A DNA stretch of 64,000 nucleotides, from assembly GCA_000711775.1 (NCBI GenBank), contig ARYC01017705.1, positions 1 to 64,000 of the forward strand, written 5' to 3'. Below are positions 36,257 to 49,301 of this stretch, in pieces; position 1 is the stretch's first letter; each line of letters starts with the position of its first letter. The stretch is from Oxytricha trifallax. Its lineage: Eukaryota > Ciliophora > Spirotrichea > Sporadotrichida > Oxytrichidae. A model generated the notes under the pieces. That model ran no database searches. It was not told the origin of the DNA and worked only from the letters and a program-made list of their open reading frames with translations. A program made the position numbers and the translations under genes.

Positions 36257-36390
36257 TCAGTTATTTTTATTTTTTTGGGGTATATTTTTTTCGCCGAATT
36301 ATTTTACAACATTTACATTTGTCACGTCAACAAGCGTTTTTTCCTTCTTTATTCGTATAATATCTTTCAATAAAATAATTAAAACAGTTG
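36257..36390 (-). CDS. Short coding-like island
   Basis: The reverse frame reads KEKTLVDVTNVNVVKQFGEK and ends in a lysine/asparagine tail before TGA. Adjacent reverse sequence at 36140-36250 in other frames also looks coding (ENLWNQIRDVKPILRK; LNLSDGLKGFKLKDSVKR). G+C is slightly raised over 36130-36350. It may be a small gene segment or the 3' end of a gene; unrecognised and weak. Confidence 0.3.
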
Positions 36391-36399
36391 TATAATATG

Positions 36400-39300
36400 T
36401 TTCAATAATTAATTCAAAATTTATAATTCAGTGACTTACATACATCTAAGATATTCTTAATAAACAATTGCAATTTATAAAAGATTTTTAACTAAAATAC
36501 ATGCATACATACATTAATGAATCGTTTCATAAAAATAATACATTTTAGTATTATTGTTAAATAAATCATCTGCTCTAAGAAAATTTGAATCAAACAGCTT
36601 GAGAAAATAGGCACTTTATATATTTACTTGATTTTTTTCATTCAGATTGCCATAATTATGTTAAAAATACCTATTATTCTGTTAAGAATACTACTATTCT
36701 CTTATGTTTTCATGAATCTTGTTTTTTTGCAGTATTTAACATAACATAATCCACTCTATCAATACTTTAATTTAGTACTGAGGAAGCAGCACTCTTCCTA
36801 ATTTTTTAAGATAGCTCGGTATGAACCTAACTCTAAATAAAACATAACTATTGCATATGCTTTTATTTATTTTATAATTTTATGTTTACCACTCTTATAG
36901 TCATGGAATATTCTCCTTGACCTTTTAAATTCATAAGCAAATGATAATTTTATTATATATTCTTAACTAAATTTCTAATAATACCTTTGCAACATTCAAA
37001 ACCCTAATTTGAATATCTATCTTTTAATATTATGTTCAAGAAGCTCAGACGGTATATTAAACTCGAAAAGCTGCATCATTAGACTTTTTCGATACATTTG
37101 GCATCTTCTCTCTTTAACATCATATAAAAGTAAAATCTGATTAATTTTTTTCAATCATTAAATGAATTATACAGGAATCAGAGATTTAAATACTTCAGGT
37201 TTTTTGCAAATTAAAAGATAATTGAGATAAATATTATTAGTAATTTTATTAGCTATGTTTAATTATAAAAAAAATCAAGAAATTAAGATTTAAAATTAAA
37301 ATGTAAAAAACATACCAAGACTTTATGATTTACCAAAAGAAATTAAAGTTCCAAAAATCAGATCAAAGTTTTTGATTTTTTAGCGATCCTCCCAGGTAAT
37401 GCTGGAATTTTCAAGTGAAGGATATTTCACATAACAACTCAAAGACAAAGCCTTATTGAAAAATGATCAAGTTTAAGCAAAAATGTTATGGAGTGTTTTT
37501 AAAATTACAGACATATCTTACAATTTTGAAATATCACAATAAGAATTCTTATTCTTATAATAAATTTTATTTCAATTTAATATTTCATTTCTTTTAATAA
37601 TTAATAAATGGTAAGATTAATGTTAAGCCTAGAGATCTCTCTTAGAATTCCCAAAATTGGATAAATTTATGCTCCCTTAAAGACATCACTTAAGGCTATT
37701 ATTTTTGATATAATATATTTTTAATTTATTATATTATAAAATGAATCTTGAATAAGATGTTTGATTCATTTATTTATTCTTATAATTTTGTGCATTCTTG
37801 ATTTTATTTACTGATAATTACAGCTGCTTTCAAAGATTTGTTCAATAGAATTCTTATATATGAGGTTTACATGCAAATTTTCTAATCTAATTATTTTTTC
37901 AATCGAGAAAACGAATCAATATTTCTTAAGTCTTATGCTCTACTTTATTTAATGAATAGATGTTAATAAGTTAGAAGCTTTATGCATTTAATTTTTATAA
38001 AAGAAGTTATTTTTAAATTAATAGAGAAAAATCTTTTTTTAAGTTTTATTTTTTATTGTTATTGAGTGAAATCTTTTATTCAAATTATACTGTTTATTAT
38101 TCTATCATTCAAAATAAAGTCTTAAAATAGGAACTTATATTTACTAAATAATGTAATAATTTTAGAATGATTTGGCTATTTAATAATAAAAGCATGTCTT
38201 TATACTAATTTTGAGTATTGAGACTATGCTCTTAGATATTTATCATATCTTTATATGTAATTTGTACCCCAGATGTTTATCTCTCTAATGAAAGTATTTC
38301 CGTACTTTACTGAAGTTAGAATTAAAATTTCTTGTAAAAGATTAATTTTTATAAAAACACTTATCAAAATTAACTATTAAAATGAACAATAAAATTACAA
38401 CTTAAAAAACAGTTTATAAATTTATTTAATAATTTCGCAGTCATTGATTACTTTTTATTCTTTTTAAGAATATTTAAATATGAAAGTATTTTAAGTGTTT
38501 TTATAGCAATGTACACTTCAATAATTTGAATACTATTGCATATAATAATTTTTTTCCCCCGCATATTCAAGATATGATAATGATCAATTAAAACTTATCA
38601 ATCTTAAATATAGCAAAACAATTCTTGCTAATGTAGTATTTACCTGATAATAATCTTATATAAATTCTTAATTGCTTCACAAAAGTTTATAAAGAGAAAA
38701 TTATATAAAATTCTTCATATTTATTCTAATTTATTTTCCCAGTATACCAAAAATATAATATGTTGATGAACTTACTTTTTAATATCTTCGCAAGATTTAC
38801 TTTTGAAGAAATCTTGCCTTATAATATATATCGGAAATATAGAATAAAACAAAGGCATTTATTTAATTAATTTAGAGTTTTAAATTCTGAGGAAATTATG
38901 AAATTTTCTCAAAAAGTGTTTTATTTTAGTTGAGATATATCATAGTTAAAAAGCTTAATAATAATGCCAGTAAAAGAGATTGATGGGTTAAGATTTGATT
39001 CCTTGATTTTATCAATTATTATAACCTTTTACATATTTCATATAGTGCTTTGTTTTTAAGCATAATAACAATTTGTTATCATAGATTTTATGAATTTAAA
39101 TTTATACAATCAGTAATTTTGATTGTTTATAAAATTGTACTTGAAAATTCTTTTCTAAATTACTCATTTTATAAGCTAGATAAAATCATTAACAGTATCA
39201 AATTACTATAAAAATAGGATGATATATTTTAATAAGTTTTCAAAAGCAGGAAACTCATTTTATTTTAAGTTATTATTTATATAAATATAGGCGACTTTAC

Positions 39301-40110
39301 AATTTTGAGAAGCAATTTTGAATATAAATAAACATATTTTCCAAAATTTCTACAATTTGAGCTGCTGCTCTTGTGGAAAACTTTCTTTGTGAAATAACTT
39401 CTATTAATCATATTGGTTGTTGATCTTCCCTTGTAATTTGTTTATTTGAATTTTAAATTAGTTTCTACTATCATTTATAAACTCACTGGATCTTTCGTAT
39501 GTTTATATAGTTGTGTTGATCTCTTTTAATTGAAATGATAAAATTAAAATACTTATTTAATTGAAAGGACTGTGAACTCAAGTAAACAATTGTATTTTCA
39601 CTTAAACTTCTATGTTTTTATTTATACTAAGTTTTTAATATAACTATTAATATTAATGAGATTCTCACTTAAAATTTATTTGTTTATAATATCAATAATT
39701 ATTATGTCTTTATTAGATAGTTCTTAGATATCTTTAAAATTAATTCACAAATGTATCAGCATTTTGCTTAATTTAAAAACTTTTCATTAATTATATCATC
39801 ATCTGGCCTTCGAAGTAACATCAATTTGACTCACATAACTCATTAAAATTACATTTTTCAATAGTACGTTATATTTCCATAACTTTATCAATTATTCAAT
39901 CCTATTAATGAAAATATTTGCTTTAATATATCATTAAGCATATCTATCTGTTTTCTAGTTTCCAAATATCTTCATTGAATGCCTTCAAGATTCTCCATAG
40001 TATTTACTATATATAAAGTCTTTATTGTTGCATTATAATTTTATGTTTCATTGATTGAGTTCACAAGTATGCATTAACTCACTGTTTAATATATCATTAG
40101 ATTTTTCAAA
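36400..40110. other. A+T-rich stretch, no supported gene
   Basis: 3.7 kb of very A+T-rich sequence with no coding-like island, no inverted repeat longer than a few tens of bases and no telomere-like tract that I can see. Confidence 0.5.
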
Positions 40111-40559
40111 AAGACCTCATATATTAGTTTTGAGGGGGTGGCTAAGTGAGTGGCAAAATATTTTCGAAACCTAAGTAGGTGGCAACATCTATAGCTCATA
40201 ATTTACCAAAATCTTATGTCGGTGGCATAATAAAAATTTATCTTTTTCTAATTGGGAATAATTAAGTACATCAATAAATATTACAATTTTATAACTGATA
40301 ATTAATCAACCTCCATCATGGTAACTTAGGCATTTGACGGACAAAAGTTCACATATAAAATAAATTAAAATTTCAATAATAATTTGTTTCCCTTTATAAA
40401 ATAATTTGCTAATAAAATATAACTATTTTATATTCAATAAAAATATGATCATATTAAAAACCCAAAAACTACTTAATGAGGTTTATTTGTGCTTTGACTT
40501 GTAGGGAATTTGTTTGGGGTTGGGGTTATTAATAGGTTTAATGTGAAATATTTAGTAAA

Positions 40560-42070
40560 TGTATTTAATTTAATCACTCAAAATAAACTCTTGGATCATG
40601 TGGATAGTTCTAAAGTTTATCTCACTTAACAATTACTTTATCGGTTCTATTGATATGTCTGATCTTTAGTTCGGTCTTATTATTATTGATTCTGCCATAC
40701 CATTTGTTTCATTGATTGAGAGACTCTCGTTTTTTCAATAAATTGCTATATTCTTTGTTTTGCATCCTTTTTTGCCCCATGTAGAGTAGTAATCGTTGAA
40801 AGGCATATCCCACTATATTATTATTGCTGCTAAAGCCCACACATTCCACTATAAGTCTCCATCTCACCAGTCTTCCCTTTCTGGATAATAGCCTGGAGTT
40901 CCCATAACACTTACAAGCCTTGATACTTCCACTTTAGGCTCTGTTGAAATCATGTTACTTTTATTAGTGAAATGTTCAACATTTTACAATCAGCCTTGAA
41001 ATCTTTGTGAACAAAGACTAACTTATGAAGCTCTTTACTGCCTTGTTAGGTCTGAGTTGCTATTTATCCAAGTTACTTATGATTCCTTTTATCTCTTTTG
41101 AAATCTCTCAGTGTCATATCATAGATGGGGAGTATGAAAACAACATGATCCTTGGCAAGGAGAAAAGCATTAACCATGATTAAGTAAATACACTCTTTGA
41201 ACTTTGCCTGAGTGAGTACTTGATACTTATTTGTAAACTCCATTTAATATTTATCATGACTTAAGAGATAGTTGAAGGGATACACCTTGTATGCAAATTA
41301 ATGATCATTGATAATTTTATTATCAGAGGAGTCTATCATTATACGGTAGCTTTAAAGTGATGTATCTAAATCTATCTAAGCAAAATTGGTATTTTTTTGT
41401 ATTGAATCTTGATCATAAATTTTTTAATTTCAAAGGTCAGTTGGTTGCGTGCCTTCCTAACGTACAAAAACTCTCTAGCTTATTCAAGAACTACGACCAT
41501 ACAATATTCCCTCGCTTTTCTTTTGTTGAGAAGCTTCATCTCAACTTCATGTTTTTAAACTTCTATATCTTTCTTGTGAGCCTTTAAAAGATGCTTCTTC
41601 AAGTTTATTGTATTAGAGTATTGCTATTGGCACTAAAAGCATTCATACATCCCATCGATTTGTTCATACTTAAAGTATACGGTAGACATAGCTTCTTTAT
41701 GGACCTTCATATGCCTGTACCAGCTAGATTTATGAGTGAAGTCTCTTTCACACTTCTCACAAAAAAATAAGTCAACTTCTTCACATTGTATAGAAATTTA
41801 ATTTATAACTTTCTCCTCCTCACTGTCTCCCAAACACTTGTTTGCCATTTATTTTATATTATTAATTTCTATTTTAATAGCAGAGACCTCAAGTGATAGC
41901 TCTGGTAGTTCCTTATGAGAGTTCATCTCACAGCTATCACACTTTTTATTGCGACAAAGGTAAGTTTCATTTAGTTTGATGGAAATGCTGTCGTTTTTCT
42001 TAAAATGTTAGAGCTCATATTTAAATTTGAATTTAAAATTATAAAACTTCCTCTTTAATTCAAAGCTCAT
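40560..42070 (-). pseudogene. Zinc finger-kinase gene of the second TBE
   Basis: The frame opens at the ATG at 42070 (MSFELKRKFYNFKFKFKYEL) and continues in register through a second ATG (41848, MANKCLGDSEEEKV). Two good C2H2 fingers follow: CEKCERDFTHKSSWYRHMKVH and CFQCQQQYSNTINLKKHLLKAH (C-X2-C-X12-H-X3/4-H). Farther on the kinase part decays: the catalytic loop reads VHKDFKADC (family HRDLKPEN, Asn lost), then TGA and register changes, with MGTPGYYPEREDW still recognisable near 40890. It is longer at the N-terminus than the copy at 30250-31734. Not functional as a kinase in this form. Confidence 0.8.
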
Positions 42071-42588
42071 TAAAGATCTCTGCAGCCCATTAAGTTTTAG
42101 GGGAGGTTTTTAGAGTATTAGCGAAGAAAATTTAGGACTAAGAGACAAACCAACTCTAGATATGGGTTAGAAAGTAACCATTTTTACTGTCAATAATAAG
42201 TTGATTACAGCACGTCCCAATTTAGGAGGTGCTCCTAATTAAGTACGCATTGTTTTAAGAGAAATTTTGTAATTTGATTATTAAAATTATGGTAATCCTA
42301 ATTAAGTTCTAGCTTTAATTAATGCTCTTAAGTAGTAGCCTTTTAAGAACTGCTCCTAATTAAGTACGCACCAATTTAAATTTGAAAATATGGAACTATA
42401 ACAGTAGATATTGATATCAATATCTCAATTTTGAAACTAGTTCTCAAAACCTTTTCCATATCTTTCTTAGATGTTGACTCCTATAGGTTGCCCATATTTA
42501 ATAGTAAGTTTTACAGAAAGATATAATAGAAATCAATAAACTTAAATTTGAATATCATTTCTAGATCTGTAAAAACAAGATAGAGTCA
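42071..42588. promoter_or_regulatory. Divergent intergenic region of the second TBE
   Basis: Same position as 31735-32299. It contains AGGAGGTGCTCCTAATTAAG near 42226 and TGCTCCTAATTAAGTACGCA near 42352, spaced about 125 bp, plus a third looser copy (GTAATCCTAATTAAGTTC near 42293). Presence in both TBE subtypes supports a shared regulatory role. Confidence 0.5.
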
Positions 42589-43353
42589 ATGAATGATGTA
42601 ATGAAAAGAGTGCAAGCACAAGAATTGATTTAAAGATTTAGAAGCAAGGAGGATTTGCATCACTACCAGTTGCAAAGAATTCATAGTATCTAATCTTAAT
42701 TATGTAGTTGGTATGTTTCTGCCAACGATGAAAAGTACTAAAATTCCAATTTTAATAGCTATATTCTGCGAAGAGAAAAAAGCATTGAAAACTTAAGATG
42801 GAAAGTTTGCAGAGATTCCAAACTATCCTGAAATTTCAATGGCTATCTTAATTGATGATGCTTTGAATTACCCAGAGGTTTCGCAGTACCTGTCTACTAA
42901 GAAGCTGTTGTCAAATAAACTGACTGAAGGAAACTATTTCTTTGGCATTCTTGCATTAATTAAAGATGATTACTTGAAAGAAATTATTCAAGAATCTCAT
43001 AAGAAAAGGTACAGTATCTCCTCAAAAGATAATGTCAAACATGGGATAAAGATAAGTAAGAGCTGACTATCAGAGCTGCAGAAGCACCCTTATATTTTAA
43101 TTAAGATTTAAAACTTAACTCTTTAGAAAAATCTGGCATTGGCATCTTATTGATGAAGGAATAGAGCAAGCTTCACAGAGAGCGAAAGTCACTGACAAAG
43201 TATGAAGTTAGCAAGAGACCTTATTCAAATATTTAGACTCCAGAGTCAATGAACATAGATGCTGGAGCTGGCAGCGAGAGAAGAAACATAGGCAGAAGCA
43301 AGCCTTAAGAAAAGAAAGAGAAGCCAACTCCCTCTAAAGAATTTTAAATGTGA
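42589..43353 (+). pseudogene. Small ORF (22 kDa homologue) of the second TBE
   Basis: The first ATG of the other copy is ATA here, so the start would be the next one, MNDVMKRVQAQELIQRF at 42589. A register change follows near 42700; the downstream frame (FLPTMKSTKIPILIAIF, then FGILALIKDDYLKEII) matches the first TBE. A TGA interrupts near 43063. The tail MNIDAGAGSERRNIGRSKPQ ends at TGA 43351-43353, nine bases from the end of the convergent transposase. Function unknown. Confidence 0.75.
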
Positions 43354-43362
43354 CTTATATAT

Positions 43363-44425
43363 TCATTAACTTAACTACAGAACTTATTTACATATATTCA
43401 CTATCCCTTCTCGAGCATACATTTAAGCCTAATAATTATCTACTCTCTTCGCTGTGCTTTTAATAAAGTCGACAGTATCGATAGGTAGGTCATGCATCAT
43501 GTGGTATAGCAGCAGTTTCTTGTAATGACATTTTAATATATTCCAGTAGAACTCAATTCCATTAGACTATGAACTGAAGGTCCGTTGAACACTAGCGATA
43601 TTCTAAACTGTTCATAACTCTTCCTTGCTTCTTTAGTCTTATGAACAGAAAGTTTATCAACGAATAGTATAATATCTTATTCAGGGTAGATCTCTCTCAG
43701 CTGCTCTAAGAACTTAATATGTTGCTCTGTCTTAATAGAGCGAGGATGAATAATATGCGTTTCTAAACCAGCATCCCCGCTAATTCCTCCAAGAATTGCT
43801 ATTGTTTATACTTTAAATTTCTAGTCATATACTTCTATATTACTATGCCTCTTATAACAAGACTTCTAATGAAAGTGTTAAAAGTAAACACAGCCTCTTC
43901 AGCTTGAATAAACTTAATATTATTCTATTAGGCTCTCTGCATTTAATTATAAATATAATCTAAGTTACAGTTGTAAAATGGCAGAGTGAAATCAATTACT
44001 CTATTGATACGATTTACACCTTTGTAAGAGATACCGTTTCGTTAATAAATGTTTTCAACAGACCATGCAGAGATATTCAACTGAGTGAACTGGCGGTGAG
44101 ATATAGTAGCTCATTGATCGAGAGAGAAGTGAGCTCAATACTTCAAAGTTTTTTCATTAATTAGATAGTCAATATGTTTCTATAGAAACTTTGTTTTCCT
44201 CTAAGGCTTAGAATTCAGTTATTATTGCTTTAGTTATACTGTTATAAGGCAGTGGGAGTGAACTGTAGATAGACTTCGCTTTAAGAGCAGTGTAATTGAC
44301 TTATAATTGAGAACTTGTTTGACTTATTCACTGTATATATCACATCCATATCGCAGTTTAAACACTAAATCTATATACTCTTCACCATAAATAGACCCCA
44401 AAAGCTTGCTATTTTTGTCTCGCAT
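43363..44425 (-). pseudogene. Transposase of the second TBE, catalytically broken
   Basis: From the ATG at 44425 (MRDKNSKLLGSIYGEEYIDL) to TGA 43363. It runs in frame through the N-terminal domain, including KPQRKTKFLQKHIDYLINEK where the first TBE has its indel. TGA codons appear next (for example KY-TGA-AHFSL, where the other copy has Trp). The first catalytic Asp is Glu (QAEEAVFTFNTF), the second site reads LFVDKLSVH with Asn replaced by Lys, and the Glu region is kept (SNGIEFYW). Stops plus an altered first acid mean it cannot be active. Confidence 0.85.
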
Positions 44426-44599
44426 TTCATTAATAACTCCTACCCTAACAAATTCACTAAAAATCTAAGCACTTATAAACATCATTAAGGGGTTTTGGGG
44501 TTTTGAATATGGCACTGCCAGAAATTTTATACTCTTGATGGATGTTTTCTAGTGCCTAAATTTTTATGTTTAACAGCTAACAAGCAATGATACCTAAAG

Positions 44600-44862
44600 G
44601 TTTAGGCACTCATAGTTAGAAGGTTCGCTATAGATGGATAATTCAGAACTGGTTTGACATAGTCTATAATAATACTCGTACCTTACCTCAGCTTTAGCAA
44701 TAAATCTAAATATTTTTCAACATAAATCGACCCTAAACTTGGCTAATTTCTATTTCTCATTTTGCAAATTGGCTTAGTTTCACTTCTAACCCCAACAAGA
44801 CCCCCATTTTACCCTTAAAATCAAAATACTTAAACATCTAATAAAGGGGATTTCGGGTATTG
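44600..44862 (-). mobile_element. End fragment of a third TBE
   Basis: On the reverse strand an ATG-led frame starts near 44762 (MRNRNQPSLGSIYVEKYLDL) and matches the N-terminus of the TBE transposase for about 50 residues. It then stops abruptly near 44610. The outer end AAAGGGGATTTCGGGTATTG, followed by AAT, is a mutated G4T4 terminus. The remainder of the element is missing on the left, where the second TBE begins within about 100 bp. Either a nested insertion or a truncated copy. Confidence 0.75.
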
Positions 44863-44894
44863 AATCTTTGAGAGAGTTAAAACAATGAAATTAA

Positions 44895-45060
44895 ACTCTA
44901 CCTTCCCTAATCGACCATAGTTGTTGCAATCTATGGAATTATTTTCAAAATATTTAAAAAATGTTTTTTTCCCACGTCCAAACCTTTAAATTGTTAAAAT
45001 TCTTTATAAATATATTCCTTGAACTTTCCAAATTAAATTAACAAATAATATATACAAAAA
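44895..45060 (+). repeat. Diverged direct repeat, copy 1
   Basis: Similar in sequence and order to 48190-48360. For example CCACGTCCAAACC, then TTGTTAAAATTCTTTATAAA, then TTGAACTTTCCAA and AACAAATAATA appear in both at matching spacing. It flanks the 45-48 kb region on the left. Confidence 0.6.
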
Positions 45061-45181
45061 TCATAAAGTTCTAATAGCATATTAAGAATTACCAAAAAGA
45101 ATTATTAAATAAGAGACACAGAATGGGTATGCTGAACAAAACATAACGTGACATAATCTAAGGAGATGTCGAAAACAATGA

Positions 45182-45778
45182 GTACAAACACTTAGCGCTC
45201 ATACAATTGATATCATCAAACAGAACTAAGAACAATTGGGACTCAGCATACTTGAAATATTAACTTTCATAGCCAGAAAACTCATTAGAAAAGGCTTCTC
45301 GATAGTCAACTAATTCCAGATATACCTCACAGATATACAGTTTGACAAAGAAAACAACACCGGGACAATACAACTGTGGACTCAACAACTTTTTTAAATG
45401 TTGAGACTTGCTTCAATTAACTACAAATTCATAATACCCCATAACACTCCAACAAAACCCCACTAACACCTCGTAAGAATCCAATCAACTATCTCTGAAC
45501 AACTACCTGCACCAGCTGACTATGTCACAAAGGCAGAAGATCTACTCAGAGTAAGAAAGTAACAAATCCTACATAGTAGATGGAGACATTATCTACAGTA
45601 GAGGAAACTCAAATTATCACAAAAAAGATAATTTACACAGATTAAGAGGAAGACTGGAGTTCCGTGGAAGAAAAATAAAGATACCACGACAACTAAAATG
45701 ACAGTTCCTGCATTGATGACTCTAGTCAACATACCTACTACATAGAGTCAGACATCTAAGAAGAAAGAAAATCAATGA
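45182..45778 (+). CDS. Long hypothetical frame upstream of the kinase pseudogene
   Basis: 198 codons between TGA codons, with numerous in-frame TAA/TAG as Gln. The N-terminal half is hydrophobic and helical (LGLSILEILTFIARKLIRKG, DIQFDKENNTGTIQLWTQQL). The C-terminal half is basic and Thr/Lys-rich (LHSRWRHYLQQRKLKLSQKR, TKMTVPALMTLVN). There is no ATG at its head. Another frame over 45124-45390 (MGMLNKTQRDIIQGDVENNE) also looks coding and may be the true start joined by a register change. Base use is strikingly purine/A-rich on this strand. No family is recognised. It may be the N-terminal part of the kinase-like gene that follows. Confidence 0.5.
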
Positions 45779-45954
45779 ATCACTCCATGACGCACCCTTT
45801 CTAATAAATCAAATACGTCAAATACGTCACAGAAGAAATTTAGTACTAAATAAGAAATTAATCACAGATATTAAACTAAGGTTTAGTACTTAATATGGAT
45901 CTTAATAATAAAGATAATATAATTTAATATAATTAATATTAAATATAATCAGAT

Positions 45955-46567
45955 ATGCAGTCCATAACCAAAGCACAGCTACAAGATAGATTCAATACCA
46001 GAGAGACATGTATCTTCATATGGATTACATCAATTAACAGTGGCCTTTTTAAGGTCACCAAAAGATACTCTGAAGCAATTACATCAATCTACGACAATAT
46101 AGACAACGACAAGATGATAGAAATGGTGAATATGAAAAAAGTCCAACTAACTGAACATATTAAATCCAAAACCAACTCAACAGTGGAAACTCCACCTGAA
46201 CTAGAAAGATTTGTAAGACTTTTTAACATTGACATCCTCAAGAATGTCACAGCAAACGAAAAATGCTGCCTATCAATCAGCTCAGACTACTTCTCTCACC
46301 TAAATAAAATAGAGATCTATGAAAAAATGCTTATAAAAACACGCCTACTTCCTAAATATTGACTTAATCTAACTAATCACCACCAGATGTAAACAACAAA
46401 TAGCACACAGAGACTTAAAATTCTTTGTTGATATCAAACACTTTGATACCTAATTTAAATTCAAAGACCTAGGAGACCATGTCTAAATTATCAATCAGAA
46501 GAGAGGAAAGAAAGGAAAACCAAGAAAAAGAAAGATTAACAGAAACAGAGGATAAGGAAGAAGATGA
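45955..46567 (+). pseudogene. Broken protein kinase gene
   Basis: Frame 1, 45955-46362 (MQSITKAQLQDRFNTRETCI at its start), covers an N-lobe-like part with FNIDILKNV and YFSHLNKIEIYEKML, the pattern of helix C followed by the strand before the hinge. After one register change, frame 2 (to TGA 46567) gives KQQIAHRDLKFFVDIKHFD at about 46390-46445 and FKFKDLGDH, i.e. a catalytic loop HRDLK with the usual Pro and Asn lost and DLG in place of DFG. A very basic tail follows (KRGKKGKPRKRKINRNRG). An overlapping frame from 46479 (MSKLSIRREERKENQEKERL) reads the same purine-rich DNA as charged repeats and is probably a shadow. It is not related to the TBE kinase in detail. Likely inactive. Confidence 0.6.
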
Positions 46568-46759
46568 AGACTCAGTATACCAGGAGAGACTCTCCGAAAA
46601 AACTAATAGGGCTTGTCTCTTATTTAAGCTCATTAGCTTATTAAGATCAGGTGTCTTCTGAGACCTCAATGTGATCACATTATTATTATTATTATTAAGA
46701 ATTACCAAATTCTTTTTGAATATGTAATTTACAGAGATAAATATCCAAAATTCATACAT

Positions 46760-49250
46760 ACTAACGAGCTTGAAACTATATTTTTAATTTTAAAATTAGA
46801 ATTCTTTGAAATTATAATGTTATATGTTCGTGGGGCTAAAGGAAGAAAATTTGCTATTTTTTCCCAACTATTTGCTTGAGTATAATGGATAATTTTATTT
46901 TGCATATTTATAATTGATATTTCCTCAATATTAATATTATTGATATTTTTTTCTGTTTTATTCAATCAATTTGATTATATTTTTTAAATGTGATAATTTT
47001 TACATCATTCCTGATGAATAAAATATGAATTATAAACTTACTTATTTTATATGTATTAGCTTCCATTTTTTATAAAAGTTAACTTAAATTGTAAATATTT
47101 ATTTATTAATTAACTTAATAGTACTTTAATTATAAGTTCAAATCAATTAAGAATATTTAAATTGCTTTCTGTTAAGATCTTAATATTAGCTATAGTAATT
47201 GAGTATTTTATATTTCTAAAACACAATTATAAAAATAAATTTTGATAAATAATTTTTATATTTCTGTTTAATTCGTACTAAAATATTTTATTTACTACTT
47301 TTATTAAACCATTTATTTTGGATTTTTTAGCAAATTAGTAAAATTATCTTATATTTATAATTACTTTTTTATTTATACTAATAAATTCTTTGTTTTAAAT
47401 ATAAATTGAAAAAAATTCATGTCCTTCCATAAAAGTATCAAATCTTTTTATAGTGTTGAATCTAGTTTATAAACTGTACATTGAACAATTACATTATTCA
47501 AACTGAATAATTCCAGTCATTTAGGCTGTATTGAGCACGAAACTTGAATATATAATCTTGGAATTAATAGATAGGTGAAATTTTGCAAGTTTAAGCATTT
47601 TTGTTTAATATAATAATATTGTATATTTTAAAACATCAAGAGTGTTTGGCTGTAAAGGCATAGGGAGAGAGTCAAGGAATTCATAAGATTTATATTAAGT
47701 CTAAAAAATATTTAATCCACTTTATTTGGACTCTTAAGCAGGAGTGTTGCATCATAGCCCAAGTTAATAAATTTTTAAAAGAATAAAAATTCTCAAAAGG
47801 AAAAACATGTAAATTTTAAAATTTATAGAGAAAGTAAACAAAATTTGAAAAAAAATATGGTACCATAATTGAAAATGAAGCATCAAAGTTGAAAATGCAG
47901 GACCAAAATAGTTTGAAAGGCAAAAATCAACTTTGATACGTCAAAAACGATTCTATTAGGATTCTATTAGCCATTTGCTATTTAGTCATTTTAAACTTAA
48001 TTAAAGAGAATCACATAATTTATATAAGAACAATTTTAACTGAATCATTAAGTTAGTATTATTTCCTTGCTATTTAATTTAAGAAAGTTCAACAAATTTA
48101 TCATTTAAGATTTTGCTTTTATACTTAAATATTTTAACTCAATCCTTCATATTTCTGCAATTTTTGAAAGAATAAAAATTCTTATATTAAACTATACGTA
48201 ACCTAATCAACCCTTGTTATGACAGTCCAAGACATTTAATTTTAAATATTTTTCAAAATGACTTTTTGCCCATGACCTAAACCCCTCTAATTCTGTTAAA
48301 ATTCATATATAAATAAATTACTTCAACTTTCCAAGTATATTTAACAAATAATACATAAAATTTTTCTTTAGCCATGACTTCGAAGTCATATTATAAATAT
48401 AGCGTGTGTTTTTTTTATTTTTATCTTTATGTGAAAAAGTTTTTAATTAATATGTTAAAAAATGTCAAAAATATATGTTTTAACACTTCGAGCCCTTCAA
48501 GGGATTAAATTTTTTAAAATGATTATTTCTTTTTAAATGAATGCTAAGAATTAAGGTGAGATTATTTATGGACAAATTTTTAATATCAGAGATGGAGATC
48601 TTTGGATAAGAAGATGAAATTTTTCAAATTTGTGTTAATCCCCAACTTTAAATTTAGATTTCGAAATGTCACATAGCTTAAGTATAATTACATAATGAGA
48701 CTTTGTGAACAGATTCAGATTATCGTGGAAAAAGAATATTTAAATTTCGCCAAATCTTTAAAAAAATATCACTAGTAATTAAATTAATAAAATGGATAAC
48801 TGCAAATTAAATAATAGGGTTTCCTTTTATAAATATCTAAATATTTTAAGCATACTTATTTTACAATCACTAAAAGAAGGTTATAGCAAAATAAGGGATA
48901 CATTACTATTGCAATACACTAAGAGTATTTTCCGCCGTTTCACATATCGAAGGCATATATTCAAATAAATACATCTGGAGACCCAAATAGACTTAAAAAA
49001 ATAAAAAGATGTGAAATAAATAACCAACATCAGCAAACACAATTTATTGAATTCATAAATAGATATTTTCAGTTATGATAAATAAAAATATATTGAAATC
49101 ATAAATAAATATGTTATATATCAATTAAATAATAAGTCAACTCAAAATTCATAGCACTACCAAGAAGTTAAATATTTTTAGAAGTCATTTATGCATATAA
49201 TTCATGAATTTTATGAAAGAAATTAATTAAAAACAAAGAGATTTAACACT
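46760..49250. other. A+T-rich stretch with direct repeat copy
   Basis: A+T-rich throughout, no supported gene. Slightly richer patches at 47640-47760, 47850-47960 and 48900-48990 show no sustained coding composition. The second copy of the direct repeat lies at 48190-48360. Confidence 0.45.
48190..48360 (+). repeat. Diverged direct repeat, copy 2
   Basis: Partner of 44895-45060 about 3.3 kb away, same orientation. Too diverged for recent long terminal repeats. Confidence 0.6.
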
Positions 49251-49301
49251 GATTGAAAGAAATCAAGAAACTATATTAATGTGAAAACTGTAGGAAGAGA
49301 A

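Larger units (their letters stand above)
40457..44505. mobile_element. Second TBE, older and mutated
   Basis: About 4.05 kb, same gene order and orientation as 30127-34280. The left end is degraded (AAAAACCCAAAAACTACTTA); the right end keeps GGGGTTTTGGGGTTTTG followed by AAT (44506-44508), against ATT on the left. Its ends differ from the first TBE in sequence and from each other by many changes, so it is an older insertion of a different subfamily. All three genes are broken. It abuts the end of a third copy on its right. Confidence 0.92.

Noticed and set aside
46479..46759. Forward charged frame (46479-46661) and reverse serine-rich frame (46469-46759)
   Set aside because: Both read the same purine-rich DNA as the basic tail of the kinase-like frame; composition alone explains them.
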